DNA from: an uncultured Lachnospiraceae bacterium
GTDB taxonomy: Bacteria; Bacillota; Clostridia; Lachnospirales; Lachnospiraceae
DNA: 62,160 nt
Reading direction: 5' to 3'
Assembly (NCBI GenBank): GCA_900549665.1
Contig: URPH01000018.1
Coordinates: 1 to 62,160, forward strand
The position numbers and the translations under genes are program-made. The notes below the pieces were generated by a model. It saw only the letters and a list, made by a program, of their open reading frames with translations. It ran no database searches and was not told where the DNA came from. This document shows positions 25,671 to 35,438 of the stretch, in pieces (position 1 is the first letter of the stretch; the number at the start of each line of letters is the position of its first letter).

Positions 25671-28600
25671 CTACTCCCGCAAAATCTGATCCATAATATA
25701 CGGATCCTTAATCTTGTCATCCTGCGCAAACAGTATGATTTTGCTCATAATCTCCGCAGTCTTTGGATCCTCATCGATAAACGGCAGGAAAATCTTGCCA
25801 CGCGACTGTGAGTGTACCGGCAAAGCATTGATCATATGGCTGCCCATCTTGTGGATGATGCCGCTGCCAAGCTGGATCGTATACTTGCCGTATTTGCCAT
25901 CGATATAAGCATGCGTGCCCTCAAAGCGCACATTGGAAAGCTTGAACAATTTTGCATTAAATTCACAGATCACCTTGCGCATCTCAATCGTTGAATGGCT
26001 GGTTTCGGGATCAACGCCACCGACATGTGCCACACTGACAGCCAGATCCACATCACGCATGACCTCGGAATAGACAATATCCGGAACATCCTTTAGCTTC
26101 ATCTGTTCAAAGCTTTTCCGATTGTAAAAGGCTACATATTCCAGTGTCGGTGCTTCTACATCTGACGGTGAAAACCAGTCCGCCAGAGCATAGATCGTGG
26201 CAATGATATTGTCCTTATAATAAATCTTCTGCAAACCGTCCTCATAATCTGCGATCCATCTTCTGTTTCTGAGTGCTCCCACTGTCTTTTGCGGCTGGAT
26301 CTGATTGCCGGCAAACATGCGGGACATATTGCTCTCCTGTTCCTCAGGAAGCTTCACATAAAGCTCACGGAATACCTGTTTAAACGGCTGCTTTTTACCG
26401 GTCTCATTTCCCTCTTTTAAGAAGGTCTGCTGGAGTGCACTCCATTTGCCAGATTTGAAAAGATCATATGGATGGGCAATTCTTAGGGAAATATCGCCCG
26501 CGTTTTCCGGATTTTCGGTTGCAGGAGCAAATTCATATTCTGTTTCCTCTCTGCTCTCCTGCCCATCACTTTCTTTTGATACATACTGCAACAGCTCACC
26601 ATCCTCACCGATACGGTAAAGTTCAGTCTTTTCACTTTCATCTGCTTTTACAAAAATCAGACTTGTAATGATCGCCCGGATGACCGGATTTTCACAAAGC
26701 CTGCAAAGCTCTGACAAAGAATAAGCTTCCCGCTCCTCCATGGCATTTTCAAACATTTTGACAGACCGGGAGTACTGATCTTTAAGCTTTGTATGAAACT
26801 CCTTGATCTGTAAAAATTCCTCGTCCTTTTTGAGTGGCGCGGGCACACTCTTTATCGTCTTGCCATTCTTTGAAATAAGCATCTGCGAACGTCCGTTTTC
26901 ATCGACAGCGATCGTAACAACATAATCTCCAATGGCAGTTCCTTCAAAATATCCGGCATTGGTGCGTACTAATGCCGCCTCCATGGCAAGAATCAGTCTG
27001 AGACTGTCCGCATAACCTGCCACGGTAGCCAGATTTCGAAGCGCCATTTCCACAGCCTTGGCCTCGCTCGCCCTGCGCTGTGCACCAAACTGTTTGCTTT
27101 CCTTTAAAAACTTCTGGAAAAATTCATAGCGGTGCAGTTCATCGGCTTCATCCACGATCGGCACAATACCACAGCTCATCAAAACATCCTTGTTTCTCTT
27201 ATCCTCAACCTGTTTTTCGAGTTCCTCCAGGCTAATTTTTCCCAAAGCCGCATCCGCGTATTTTCTCGCTCTTGCATGCTTTGATCCGTCAGAGATATAT
27301 TTTGCAGCCTTATAAAGCTTGCCAAACATTTTTTCACCAAGCTTTTCATAACATTCATAAAACCACTTTACATCAAAGGCACCGTCATTCAGTTCTTCCG
27401 CATCCAAGGGTGTAAATTTGGCGATCATCGCTTTCTTTTTATCATCAAAGCTTTCATTCATATGCGCCATAAAATAATAGCATCCGCTCTTAAAGCCATC
27501 ACAGCCAAGATATGCCTCAGCCATATCCATCCACTGCGGCGCATACATGGCAATCTCAATCACACGGTCGTCGGGAATTTTCTTTGCCTTCATGGCATTT
27601 TTAAAGCTTTCTGCTGTATCCTCTTTCGTGGGATAACACTTTTGAAGCAGGCTGCACAGACACTCCCTTCTTCCGGTATTATTGCTGAAATAATAGTAAG
27701 TATTACGATCCAGAACATCTTTTCCAAGCGCTGTCAAAATCTCCGCCAGGCGTTCCACGCCATATACCCGGCGCAGCTCCCGTCCTGCACTGGAAAATAC
27801 AGTCTCCGAATCGCCCCTCTTAAGCTCCACATTCAAAATCAGATTCATCACATTGAGATACATTTCCTGACCCAGCTTATAAAAATCGCTGTCTGTATCA
27901 CAAGTTTTTTCTTTAAAATCTACCTTTATAAAATGACTTAAGGCATGCAGATCCCTGTACTCGTTGACATCCGGTGCAAATTTTCCAAGTGTGTTGACCA
28001 AAAATATGATCGGCAGTTCTTCAAAAGCAAATTTGTAGACACTGTTTTTAGAGACCTGTCCCAGTGTATAGGCCCTGATATAATTTTCCACCGATAAAAG
28101 ATTGTGATTGCGCCGTCCTTTATAATAAGCAGGATCTGTCATATGCTCGGAAAATTCATAAGAAAGATCCAGCGTGCGGTACAGTTCAAACCATTCCCTG
28201 TATTCGTCATCTGTCTGACACTCACTGACAGTATTCAAAAACTGCTCAAATTTTTCTGATTTTAAGAAACAGACAAGCTCCGGTGTTTTCGATATCCGAT
28301 ATCTTTTATTCACTTCATCATCTGCTTCCGGGATCCACTTTACCGAATCGGAAATACCGGCCGCATACTTACAGAATGCCACAGCAAGCGTCCGGTCTAA
28401 GTGAAAATCAAAAATAGACTCAATACAATTTAAAACAACCGGGTAGTCGCTGTGTGAATTGTGGTTACTGTAATGCTTTCCATCCGGGATATGATAATCA
28501 GAACCACAATAAGGAAAGATCTCCTTTTCCGCGTTGCGATATGCCGCATAATCCTTAATCGTTTCCTTACTATATCCAAACCGGCATGCAAAATACATGT

Positions 28601-31190
28601 TCCAGAACACCTTTTCCGAATGGATATAGGTCTCATAAAATTCCTTCCACAATTCCGGGAAAGGATAATTTTCATGGTATTTATCCTCATGTCTGTAAGA
28701 TATGAGATAAATGCCGTTTCCCAAAATTTTGAAATCCCCGTTTACCGACTTGTATTCCAGCGTGGCATGGGCATCTATAAAATCAGAAAGCTCTTTAAAG
28801 TGCTGATTCAGCTCTTTTACCGGAACATCAAAATATTCCTTTAACGGCTTTGTGATAGAAGCCTGATCTGACCCGGAAAACAGCTTAGCAACAGTTGCGG
28901 TTTTCGCAGATGAGTTATCATTGGCTAACAATTTTTTGAATGAACAGAATAGGGATTTTTTACCGGAACCATCTGATCTGTTCTGATCATCTGTTTTCTG
29001 ATCATCCGTTTTCTGATTATTCATGCCCTGACTGCAGGTGCTCTCTTTTTCATTCTGTGGCAAATTCTCGCCACTACCGCACTCATTTCCGACAGATTCA
29101 TTTTTGGAGAAAATCACAATTTCCTCATCCGGATCATACAAACCATATCCTGGCAGTGCAACAGCATCCTGTGTGGAAGCATCACTTCCCACAATTTCAT
29201 CAAAAAGGATTTTTTCCTGTTCTGTCAGCAATCCGGCATCAACAGTATCTTCCACAAGCTTTTTGTATTCCGCCTTTTTATCGTCAGAAACCGATTTATC
29301 TGCATCAAAATAAGTAGTTTTTACAATATCCAGTCCTGCCATACGGATCAGGTCTTTATCCGATCCAAGTAGTCTCAGAATTGTCTCACGAAGCCCCGCC
29401 TCATCCTGTTTTTTCAAAAGCTTTATAACATTGGTACGGATATCCTGTGTCTTGTATTTCAGATATCCTTCCAAGATCTGATACTCGTCTTTTGTAAGTG
29501 AAAGGTGCTTTACCTGCGTGTATGCGATTTTTCTGGAATAAGTCTCCTTGTCCGCCACATAGCCGACCAGCGCCTTCCTCTGAAATTCATTTTGAGGGTC
29601 GTGCAAAAGTGCCTCAATAAATACATTGCGGTTGCTATAGGTTCCGTCAATATCGGCAAGCTTTCCGCAGACATCATCGATCAGCTCGTTATCCTGTAAA
29701 ATATAGGCAATAAGACCCATTCTTTCTACCAGATCACCCTTTGTGACCGTCTCAGCATTCCACGGGAAAATACACGGGCTGAATTGCAGCTTTTTCTTGG
29801 GCAGATCGTTATAAATATCCTGTAAAATCCGGTAATGCTTTCTTGCCTCGGCTTCATCGCAAAAATACTGTGTCACCGGGATTTTTTTATAAATGGTCTC
29901 GGCATCCTCATTGTCATAACGGCTCATATTGGAATCTTTGTACTTAAAGGTCGAACGTACAGCAGTGCTCGGCTCCGAAAGATAGCTTGAAAGCAGTGCT
30001 GCTACAATTTCCGGATCATCCTTGTATTTTTCCATCATCGGATAAGAAAACTCATGTTTAAACCGGTTACTCTGCAGGATTCGGTCATAATAAGCACAGG
30101 TAAGAATCTGATTTTTGGTACCGTTCTTCCCAATCTTAATCATGGCATCAACCGCATCTGCCACCTCATAAAAGCCAAGAGTCCACAGCCCCGTTATAAT
30201 CCGGATCGTATCATCGCAAGATAGCATTTCAGAAACAACATCCGGATTTTGCAGGGCAGAAAGCATGCCATCCAGCACCTTATTGCCCACGCGCTCGATA
30301 CTGTCCTCATAGATAAATCCCGTCCATGTAGCCATAGCTCTTTTGACGGATGCAAAACGCAGCAAATTCTCATCATGTATACCCTTCAACAAGGTAATGA
30401 ATGCATCCGCGCGTCCACAGTCCACATTTTCGCAGATAGCCTGACGCACACCTTCCTGCAGCTTTGCCGCAAGAAGATACCTCAAAAGAAGCTCATGAAG
30501 CTCTGTATTTTTGCCCTTGATCACTGCCCGGATCATTTCAACGTTGACAATCACGGTGTTATTTTCACTGAGAATGGCATCCTTGATCACATCGATTACA
30601 GTTTCATCGCCGGCATTGATTCTCGCTGCAATGATGTCATCCATATAGTGGGTAACGATCTTTCCATAGCCATATGAATTGCGGATATAATCAATCTGCT
30701 CATCCGTCATCCGGTTTGAGATATAATCTGCCACAGACACATTGAAAAATCCAAAGGACGCATAGCCGTATAAAAGCTTGAATGCATGAATATAATGCTT
30801 TGACAGGCTCTTTGTACGGACTGTTCTTCGCGTATAGCCGGTTGAATACTGATAGGTCACAAACTCATCGATGATATGATAATAGTCCTCCACAAATTCT
30901 TCAGGAACGAAAATTTTTACCACATCAGACAGTTGATTCCGCATCATTTTAGACAGCGAAAATGTGTCACTCTGGAAATCATTGTTTCCACAGTATTTTT
31001 CATAAAAAGCTCTCAGATCCCCATCATATTCCAAGGCGGACTGTCCGACCTTTTCAATCGTTTCAAAGAGCTTCTTTTTCTGTCCGTTCAACTTTTCAAT
31101 CTTCTTTTGAGAAGCCTTTTTCCAGTTGTTGTAACATGCGTCTTCAAATACTTTTCTTGTCTGGTAACTGTACTTTTTCTCTTCTGCCAT
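25671..31190 (-). CDS. DUF4132-family giant protein (about 1840 aa)
   Basis: The C-terminal 350 residues are DUF4132: RIAHPYDLFKSGKWSALQ, then PFKQVFRELY, VGALRNRRW, and the highly conserved VMRDVDLAVSVAHVGGVDPETS with S.IEMR. The rest is helical with HEAT-like stretches; a Gln/Asp/Lys low-complexity linker (near residue 720) contains a KTDDQKTDDQ repeat. ATG 31190 has GGAGGGA just upstream. No signal peptide. DUF4132 proteins are widespread but without firm function. Two small genes sit directly upstream on the same strand and look co-transcribed. Codon use is less AT-rich than in the island to its left, so it seems to belong to the host genome. Confidence 0.82.
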   Translation of the reverse strand: MAEEKKYSYQTRKVFEDACYNNWKKASQKKIEKLNGQKKKLFETIEKVGQSALEYDGDLRAFYEKYCGNNDFQSDTFSLSKMMRNQLSDVVKIFVPEEFVEDYYHIIDEFVTYQYSTGYTRRTVRTKSLSKHYIHAFKLLYGYASFGFFNVSVADYISNRMTDEQIDYIRNSYGYGKIVTHYMDDIIAARINAGDETVIDVIKDAILSENNTVIVNVEMIRAVIKGKNTELHELLLRYLLAAKLQEGVRQAICENVDCGRADAFITLLKGIHDENLLRFASVKRAMATWTGFIYEDSIERVGNKVLDGMLSALQNPDVVSEMLSCDDTIRIITGLWTLGFYEVADAVDAMIKIGKNGTKNQILTCAYYDRILQSNRFKHEFSYPMMEKYKDDPEIVAALLSSYLSEPSTAVRSTFKYKDSNMSRYDNEDAETIYKKIPVTQYFCDEAEARKHYRILQDIYNDLPKKKLQFSPCIFPWNAETVTKGDLVERMGLIAYILQDNELIDDVCGKLADIDGTYSNRNVFIEALLHDPQNEFQRKALVGYVADKETYSRKIAYTQVKHLSLTKDEYQILEGYLKYKTQDIRTNVIKLLKKQDEAGLRETILRLLGSDKDLIRMAGLDIVKTTYFDADKSVSDDKKAEYKKLVEDTVDAGLLTEQEKILFDEIVGSDASTQDAVALPGYGLYDPDEEIVIFSKNESVGNECGSGENLPQNEKESTCSQGMNNQKTDDQKTDDQNRSDGSGKKSLFCSFKKLLANDNSSAKTATVAKLFSGSDQASITKPLKEYFDVPVKELNQHFKELSDFIDAHATLEYKSVNGDFKILGNGIYLISYRHEDKYHENYPFPELWKEFYETYIHSEKVFWNMYFACRFGYSKETIKDYAAYRNAEKEIFPYCGSDYHIPDGKHYSNHNSHSDYPVVLNCIESIFDFHLDRTLAVAFCKYAAGISDSVKWIPEADDEVNKRYRISKTPELVCFLKSEKFEQFLNTVSECQTDDEYREWFELYRTLDLSYEFSEHMTDPAYYKGRRNHNLLSVENYIRAYTLGQVSKNSVYKFAFEELPIIFLVNTLGKFAPDVNEYRDLHALSHFIKVDFKEKTCDTDSDFYKLGQEMYLNVMNLILNVELKRGDSETVFSSAGRELRRVYGVERLAEILTALGKDVLDRNTYYYFSNNTGRRECLCSLLQKCYPTKEDTAESFKNAMKAKKIPDDRVIEIAMYAPQWMDMAEAYLGCDGFKSGCYYFMAHMNESFDDKKKAMIAKFTPLDAEELNDGAFDVKWFYECYEKLGEKMFGKLYKAAKYISDGSKHARARKYADAALGKISLEELEKQVEDKRNKDVLMSCGIVPIVDEADELHRYEFFQKFLKESKQFGAQRRASEAKAVEMALRNLATVAGYADSLRLILAMEAALVRTNAGYFEGTAIGDYVVTIAVDENGRSQMLISKNGKTIKSVPAPLKKDEEFLQIKEFHTKLKDQYSRSVKMFENAMEEREAYSLSELCRLCENPVIRAIITSLIFVKADESEKTELYRIGEDGELLQYVSKESDGQESREETEYEFAPATENPENAGDISLRIAHPYDLFKSGKWSALQQTFLKEGNETGKKQPFKQVFRELYVKLPEEQESNMSRMFAGNQIQPQKTVGALRNRRWIADYEDGLQKIYYKDNIIATIYALADWFSPSDVEAPTLEYVAFYNRKSFEQMKLKDVPDIVYSEVMRDVDLAVSVAHVGGVDPETSHSTIEMRKVICEFNAKLFKLSNVRFEGTHAYIDGKYGKYTIQLGSGIIHKMGSHMINALPVHSQSRGKIFLPFIDEDPKTAEIMSKIILFAQDDKIKDPYIMDQILRE

Positions 31191-31222
31191 ATTCCCTCCA
31201 TACATTCGTTAGCCTGTGCTAA

Positions 31223-31738
31223 CTACCACATTCTGCCCGCCAAAAATGTCAGGCGGATAAATGTGACCTCACTACCCTCATGCAATAAAACCTTCTTTTC
31301 CATATCTTCGAATCTTTCTCCATCCGCAAAAAATGCGATCATGCCATCCTCAAAGCATTGCCATGCATTTTCAACAGCCTTTTTTTCATCAACCTTTTTT
31401 AGATTGTAATGAACCCCGAATGAAACCTTACCTTCTTCCGCCTTTTCTGCAATTTCTTCTTCTGTAAGAGCTTTCATCAGCATAAAAACAGTGTCTTTCG
31501 GATTCTCTTTCTTGCAGATCCTGTTTTGTTCGGATTCATCCAGTGCCTCGATACTTTCTGCTGCTTTTTGATATTCAGCGATTGTCAGACAGACCGTTTC
31601 TGCCAGAAAATCACGCACCGAAATTGCCTTCACATCCTGATCGTGTATTTCAAAACATTCATTCCGATACTCGTACTCCATCTGCCGGATATTTCTTTTT
31701 TTATTTGACATTCCCTTAACATTAATTATGATCTTCAC
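31223..31738 (-). CDS. Hypothetical protein upstream of the DUF4132 gene, 171 aa
   Basis: I do not recognise this family. It is an acidic and soluble protein, with an N-terminal beta-rich part and a middle rich in Glu/Lys/Ala helices. The start is GTG at 31738, overlapping the stop of a 26-codon frame in GTGA form, which points to coupled translation. An ATG at 31711 is an alternative start. It lies 32 bp ahead of the DUF4132 gene and is probably its operon partner. Confidence 0.6.
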   Translation of the reverse strand: MKIIINVKGMSNKKRNIRQMEYEYRNECFEIHDQDVKAISVRDFLAETVCLTIAEYQKAAESIEALDESEQNRICKKENPKDTVFMLMKALTEEEIAEKAEEGKVSFGVHYNLKKVDEKKAVENAWQCFEDGMIAFFADGERFEDMEKKVLLHEGSEVTFIRLTFLAGRMW

Positions 31739-31815
31739 TTTTCGTTCTCCTCATCCGGTTCTGCCAGATGTTCGACAAATTCATGCTCTTTCATATTGAA
31801 ATGCTCATGCTTCAT
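31735..31815 (-). CDS. Micro-protein, 26 aa
   Basis: ATGAAGCATGAGCATTTCAA opens a 26-codon frame, rich in Glu and His (MKHEHFNMKEHEFVEH), after the ribosome site TGGAGGC. It ends in a GTGA overlap with the next gene. It could be a real micro-protein or a leader frame for coupling; it is too short to assign. Confidence 0.5.
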   Translation of the reverse strand: MKHEHFNMKEHEFVEHLAEPDEENEK

Positions 31816-31848
31816 GATCTGCCTCCATAAGTACACTTTTTTCAGGTA

Positions 31849-32253
31849 TTACAGATCTTCTCCAAATTTTACAACCTCCGGAGCATGTGTAAATGATGAA
31901 AATGTAGCTGTTGCGCTCTTAAAATAAAATACTTCCGTATTTCCGTCATCAGCCGAATACATCTTCTGCAAAGAAGGATAGGCTTCAAGCATTGACACTC
32001 TTGCTTCTCTGCGGTCATCCTCTACAAGCTCACCGGCTACACGAAGCCATTCTCCGTTTTTAAAAGCACAGATTTCTACTTTCGGATTGTTATGGATCTG
32101 TTTTGACACATCCTTGGTCTTGCCGGTCTGAATATACAGTCTTCCCTCAAAAATATGAGCCGTTCCAAACGGTCTTACTCTGGGCTGGTCACCCTCGGTT
32201 GTTGCCAGATAATATGTTTCTGCTTCTTTTAAAAATTTAACTACTCTTTCCAT
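31849..32253 (-). CDS. Pyridoxamine 5'-phosphate oxidase-like flavin protein
   Basis: This 134-residue split-barrel protein reads ERVVKFLKEAETYYLATTEG, VRPFGTAHIFEGRLYIQT, PKVEICAFKNGEWLRVAG, the layout of small FMN-binding PNPOx-like proteins. ATG 32253 has GGAGG eight bases before it; the frame is open to 32304. Typical members reduce or bind flavin; a real PdxH role is unlikely because of its small size. Confidence 0.78.
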   Translation of the reverse strand: MERVVKFLKEAETYYLATTEGDQPRVRPFGTAHIFEGRLYIQTGKTKDVSKQIHNNPKVEICAFKNGEWLRVAGELVEDDRREARVSMLEAYPSLQKMYSADDGNTEVFYFKSATATFSSFTHAPEVVKFGEDL

Positions 32254-32455
32254 GTTAAAAGCCTCCATTCTGTTTCTGTAAAAATTCATACATTGCCAGT
32301 CCACTGGGGATATTCACATTATACCATCTATCCAAAAATAGGAAAACACACAAAAAAGCAGCCTTATATAGCTGCCTACATGTAAATGAAATATCATTCT
32401 AAACTATAAAATATCAATAAAAAGATAATACCCAACTGCTGCCCTAAGTGATAAC

Positions 32456-32729
32456 CTGTTGTCATTTCCTGATGCCTGTACTAAGATGTCAATTCCTGTT
32501 GTCGTTCCCGGTGCCTGTACTCTAGCTGTCAATTCCTGTTGTCGTTCCCGGTGCCTGTACTAAGATGTCAATTCCTGTTGTCGTTCCCGATGCCTGTACT
32601 CTAGCTGTCAATTCCTGTTGTCGTTCCCGATGCCTGTACTTTAGCTGTCAATTCCTGTTGTCGTTCCCGGTGCCTGTACTTTAGCTGTCAATTCCTGTTG
32701 TCGTTTCTGATGCCTGTTCTAAGATGTCC
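32456..32729. repeat. Seven-unit tandem repeat of about 40 bp
   Basis: The unit is CTGTTGTCGTTCCCGGTGCC followed by TGTACT, a variable AAGA or (C/T)TAGC, and TGTCAATTC. Seven copies of 39-40 bp follow head to tail, with the first and last more diverged. Alternating forms occur (AAGATG in units 1, 3, 7; TAGCTG in 2, 4, 5, 6). There are no unique spacers, so it is not CRISPR, and no frame spans it. It lies in the 585-bp gap between two minus-strand genes. Confidence 0.9.
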
Positions 32730-32781
32730 CGGCAGCATTTCGTCCTGATGCATGATCTTCTGATGATAAAACCGACGAAAA

Positions 32782-32811
32782 AAGGCACTTTGTCTAATGA
32801 CAAAGCGCCTT
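32782..32811 (-). terminator. Intrinsic terminator after the TtcA-like gene
   Basis: AAGGCGCTTTGTC pairs with GACAAAGTGCCTT around a 4-nt loop; on the minus strand the stem is followed by TTTTTTCG. It lies about 80 bp past the stop of the gene at 32891. Confidence 0.85.
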
Positions 32812-32890
32812 CGCTTTAGGTATTATTTTTTATTTGTCCTTAGTATAGTTGATGAAAAAAGGATTGTCAACAAATTTTTTTATTTACCTT

Positions 32891-33592
32891 TTATTTTTTC
32901 CACTCCGGAATGGTCCCATCACAGATAGCGGTCATCATACGCTGCTTGACTCCCGGCGCGTGACGGTTGATCTCATTTAACAACTGCCGCACATAGCTTC
33001 TTTCAGAGGTATGGTCAAACGGACAAGGATTGGTCACAACAGGAAGCTCATATTTATGCTGGAAGCCCACAGCCTCTGCCTGTGTCACATAAATAAACGG
33101 ACGGATCAATGTCAGTTTTTCATTTTCCCACTCCGTCACCGGCCAGAATGCAGAAAATCGGCCTTCATAGATTAAAGAAAGCATCATGGTCTCCACAACA
33201 TCATCCATATTGTGCGCAAATGCGATCTTATTGCAGGATAACTCTTTGGCACTGTTTACAAGCGCTCCACGGCGCAGCCTTGCACACAAGGAGCAGCCTT
33301 CTTTTTCAATCATTTCATTGATATGGGTATCTACAATATGATATTCAACCTGAAGCTTTTTGCACAAATCCTGTATTGCAGACAGCTCAAAGCCTTCATA
33401 TCCCAGATTGACGGTAATCGCCACAACCTCAAAATGTTTGGGATAAAAATTGCGCAATCCGGCAAGTGCATACAATAAGCCAAGGGAATCCTTGCCGCCG
33501 GATATTCCGATGGCAACCTTATCTCCTTCTTCTATCATATGATAGGCATCCACCGCCTGTCTTACCTTGCTGTATAGCTGCTGTAATTTCAT
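32891..33592 (-). CDS. TtcA-like ATP-dependent tRNA sulfurtransferase
   Basis: This 233-residue PP-loop protein has ISGGKDSLG near residue 30, CSLCARLRRG in the middle and NPCPFDHTSERSYVR near the end. This is the TtcA/Ncs6 arrangement in which CxxC plus another Cys hold an Fe-S cluster. The enzyme thiolates cytidine or a related base in tRNA. TtcA-type proteins in Clostridia are often about this size. No cysteine desulfurase is adjacent. Confidence 0.85.
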   Translation of the reverse strand: MKLQQLYSKVRQAVDAYHMIEEGDKVAIGISGGKDSLGLLYALAGLRNFYPKHFEVVAITVNLGYEGFELSAIQDLCKKLQVEYHIVDTHINEMIEKEGCSLCARLRRGALVNSAKELSCNKIAFAHNMDDVVETMMLSLIYEGRFSAFWPVTEWENEKLTLIRPFIYVTQAEAVGFQHKYELPVVTNPCPFDHTSERSYVRQLLNEINRHAPGVKQRMMTAICDGTIPEWKK

Positions 33593-33644
33593 ATCACTTT
33601 ACCAACTTCATATATTCTGCCATTTTCCAGACACAAGATCTACT

Positions 33645-35021
33645 CTATCCTAATATCTCTCTTGCCACAAACACACCGCTGGCGCTTGCATGGGACAGAG
33701 AGTGCGTCACACCGCTGCCGTCACCGATAATATAAAGCCCCTTGTACATGGTCTCCAGGTGCTCATCTACATCCACTTCCATATTGTAGAATTTAACCTC
33801 GACACCATACAACAGCGTATCATCATTGGCTGTTCCGGGTGCAATTTTATCAAGTGCATAAATCATTTCAATAATACCGTCCAAAATACGTTTGGGCAAT
33901 ACAAGGCTTAGATCTCCCGGTGTCGCATCCAGCGTCGGAACCACCAGTCCCTCTTCTATTCTCTTCGGATTGCTCCGGCGTCCTCTGATCAGATCTCCAA
34001 ATCTCTGTACAATAACACCGCCGCCCAACATATTGCTCAGACGCGCGATGCTTTCTCCATAGCCGTTACTGTCCTTAAACGGCTCTGAAAAATGCTTGCT
34101 GACAAGCAGGGCAAAGTTGGTGTTGTCCGTCTGTCTTTCTTTATCTTCATAGCTATGTCCATTCACAGTGATGATACCGTTGGTGTTTTCATTTACGACA
34201 CTGCCCTTGGGATTCATACAGAAGGTACGCACCTTATCCTCAAACTGCTCTGTCCGGTATACAATTTTGCTTTCATACAGTTCATCTGTCAAATGTGAAA
34301 AAATAACTGCCGGAAGCTCCACACGGACACCAATATCAACACGGTTGGAGTTGGTCGGAATCTGCAGCTCCTTACAGATCTGCTCCATCCATTTACTGCC
34401 GCTTCGTCCTACGGATACAATACATTTATCGCATTCATAGCTTTCTTTTGCAGTCTGTATGCAATAGCCGTTCTTTCCTTCATCGCGCACTTCAATATGC
34501 TGTACCGGTGTTTCAAAATAAAAATCAACCTTATCCTTCAGATATGCATACAGATTTTCCAATACGGTAAAATTGATATCCGTACCCAGATGTCTTACAG
34601 ATGCATCCAGAAGGTTTAACTTATTCTGCAGACAAAGCTTTTTAAAGCCGGATCCCGCTGTTGAGTACAGCTTAGTGCCTTCTCCGCCATATTTCATATT
34701 GATCTTATCTACATACTGCATCAGCTCCACAGCCTTCTGCTTGCCAATGTACTCAAACAACGTTCCGCCAAAATCATTGGTAATATTGTATTTTCCATCT
34801 GAAAAAGCACCGGCTCCACCGAAACCACTCATAATAGAACAGGTCTTGCAGCCAATACAGCTTTTTACCTTATCACCGTCAATCGGACATTTTCTCCGTT
34901 CCAGAGCATATCCTGCTTCAAAAACAGCCACTTTACAATCCGGCGCCGTTGTTACCAGCTCATATGCCGAAAAAATACCCCCGGGACCTGCTCCCACAAT
35001 AATTACATCATACTTCTTCAT
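33645..35021 (-). CDS. FAD-dependent dehydrogenase (COG2509 type)
   Basis: This is a 458-residue flavoprotein. The N-terminal dinucleotide fold IIVGAGPGGIFSAYEL is followed by a Cys-rich motif (CPIDGDKVKSCIGCKTC) and GGAGAFSDGKYN. The C-terminal GDGSGVTHSLSHASASG closes the FAD site. Such proteins are annotated as uncharacterised FAD-dependent dehydrogenases. The four Cys may hold a cluster. It lies upstream of the TtcA-like gene with a 52-bp gap, so co-transcription is likely. Confidence 0.8.
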   Translation of the reverse strand: MKKYDVIIVGAGPGGIFSAYELVTTAPDCKVAVFEAGYALERRKCPIDGDKVKSCIGCKTCSIMSGFGGAGAFSDGKYNITNDFGGTLFEYIGKQKAVELMQYVDKINMKYGGEGTKLYSTAGSGFKKLCLQNKLNLLDASVRHLGTDINFTVLENLYAYLKDKVDFYFETPVQHIEVRDEGKNGYCIQTAKESYECDKCIVSVGRSGSKWMEQICKELQIPTNSNRVDIGVRVELPAVIFSHLTDELYESKIVYRTEQFEDKVRTFCMNPKGSVVNENTNGIITVNGHSYEDKERQTDNTNFALLVSKHFSEPFKDSNGYGESIARLSNMLGGGVIVQRFGDLIRGRRSNPKRIEEGLVVPTLDATPGDLSLVLPKRILDGIIEMIYALDKIAPGTANDDTLLYGVEVKFYNMEVDVDEHLETMYKGLYIIGDGSGVTHSLSHASASGVFVAREILG

Positions 35022-35438
35022 AGTTTTCTCCTTTTGTTTTGCTTATACGAACTGTTCCTTTGGACTTTTACTTCCGGTTTTGTATCAAGATTTTCTCGTA
35101 ATCCTTGATATCCACGAATTGCTCCGCTGCAGAGCAGCTACCACAATTCTCGAACATTCGAAATCCGCTGATTTACTACGTAAATCACTACTTTCTCATA
35201 TTTGGCGGGTCTCAAGTTCAAAAGTCTTATCGTGCAAGCCCGAACGACTTTTTGACCTTTTGACCCTGATATCATAAAAATACTGCCATAAAACGATAGA
35301 ATAATGTTCCCTTCCGGGATCATAGTCTAACTGTTTATGGCAGTCGGTAGAAACACTCGTCCATATCACGAGTTTATATGATCATAAAAGCCTTATTTAT
35401 TATATCGGATTGTACCTTGTTTGGCAAGAAAAAGCAGT
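35022..35438. other. Intergenic region with several hairpins
   Basis: No gene is found here. The plus strand contains GGGTC...AAAGTC at 35208 that pairs with GACTTTTTGACC...GACCC at about 35250-35268, and ACTGCCATAAA (35283-35293) that pairs with TTTATGGCAGT (35333-35343). Shorter palindromes (GATTTACTACGTAAATC near 35170) lie between. It could be a decayed MITE or a structured leader for the G3E gene cluster. Confidence 0.45.

Noticed and set aside
31849..32253. PdxH pyridoxamine phosphate oxidase
   Set aside because: The protein is far shorter than PdxH and lacks its C-terminal substrate-binding part; a general flavin split-barrel call is safer.
32456..32729. CRISPR array
   Set aside because: Repeats are contiguous 39-40 bp units without unique spacers, and no cas gene is in the window.
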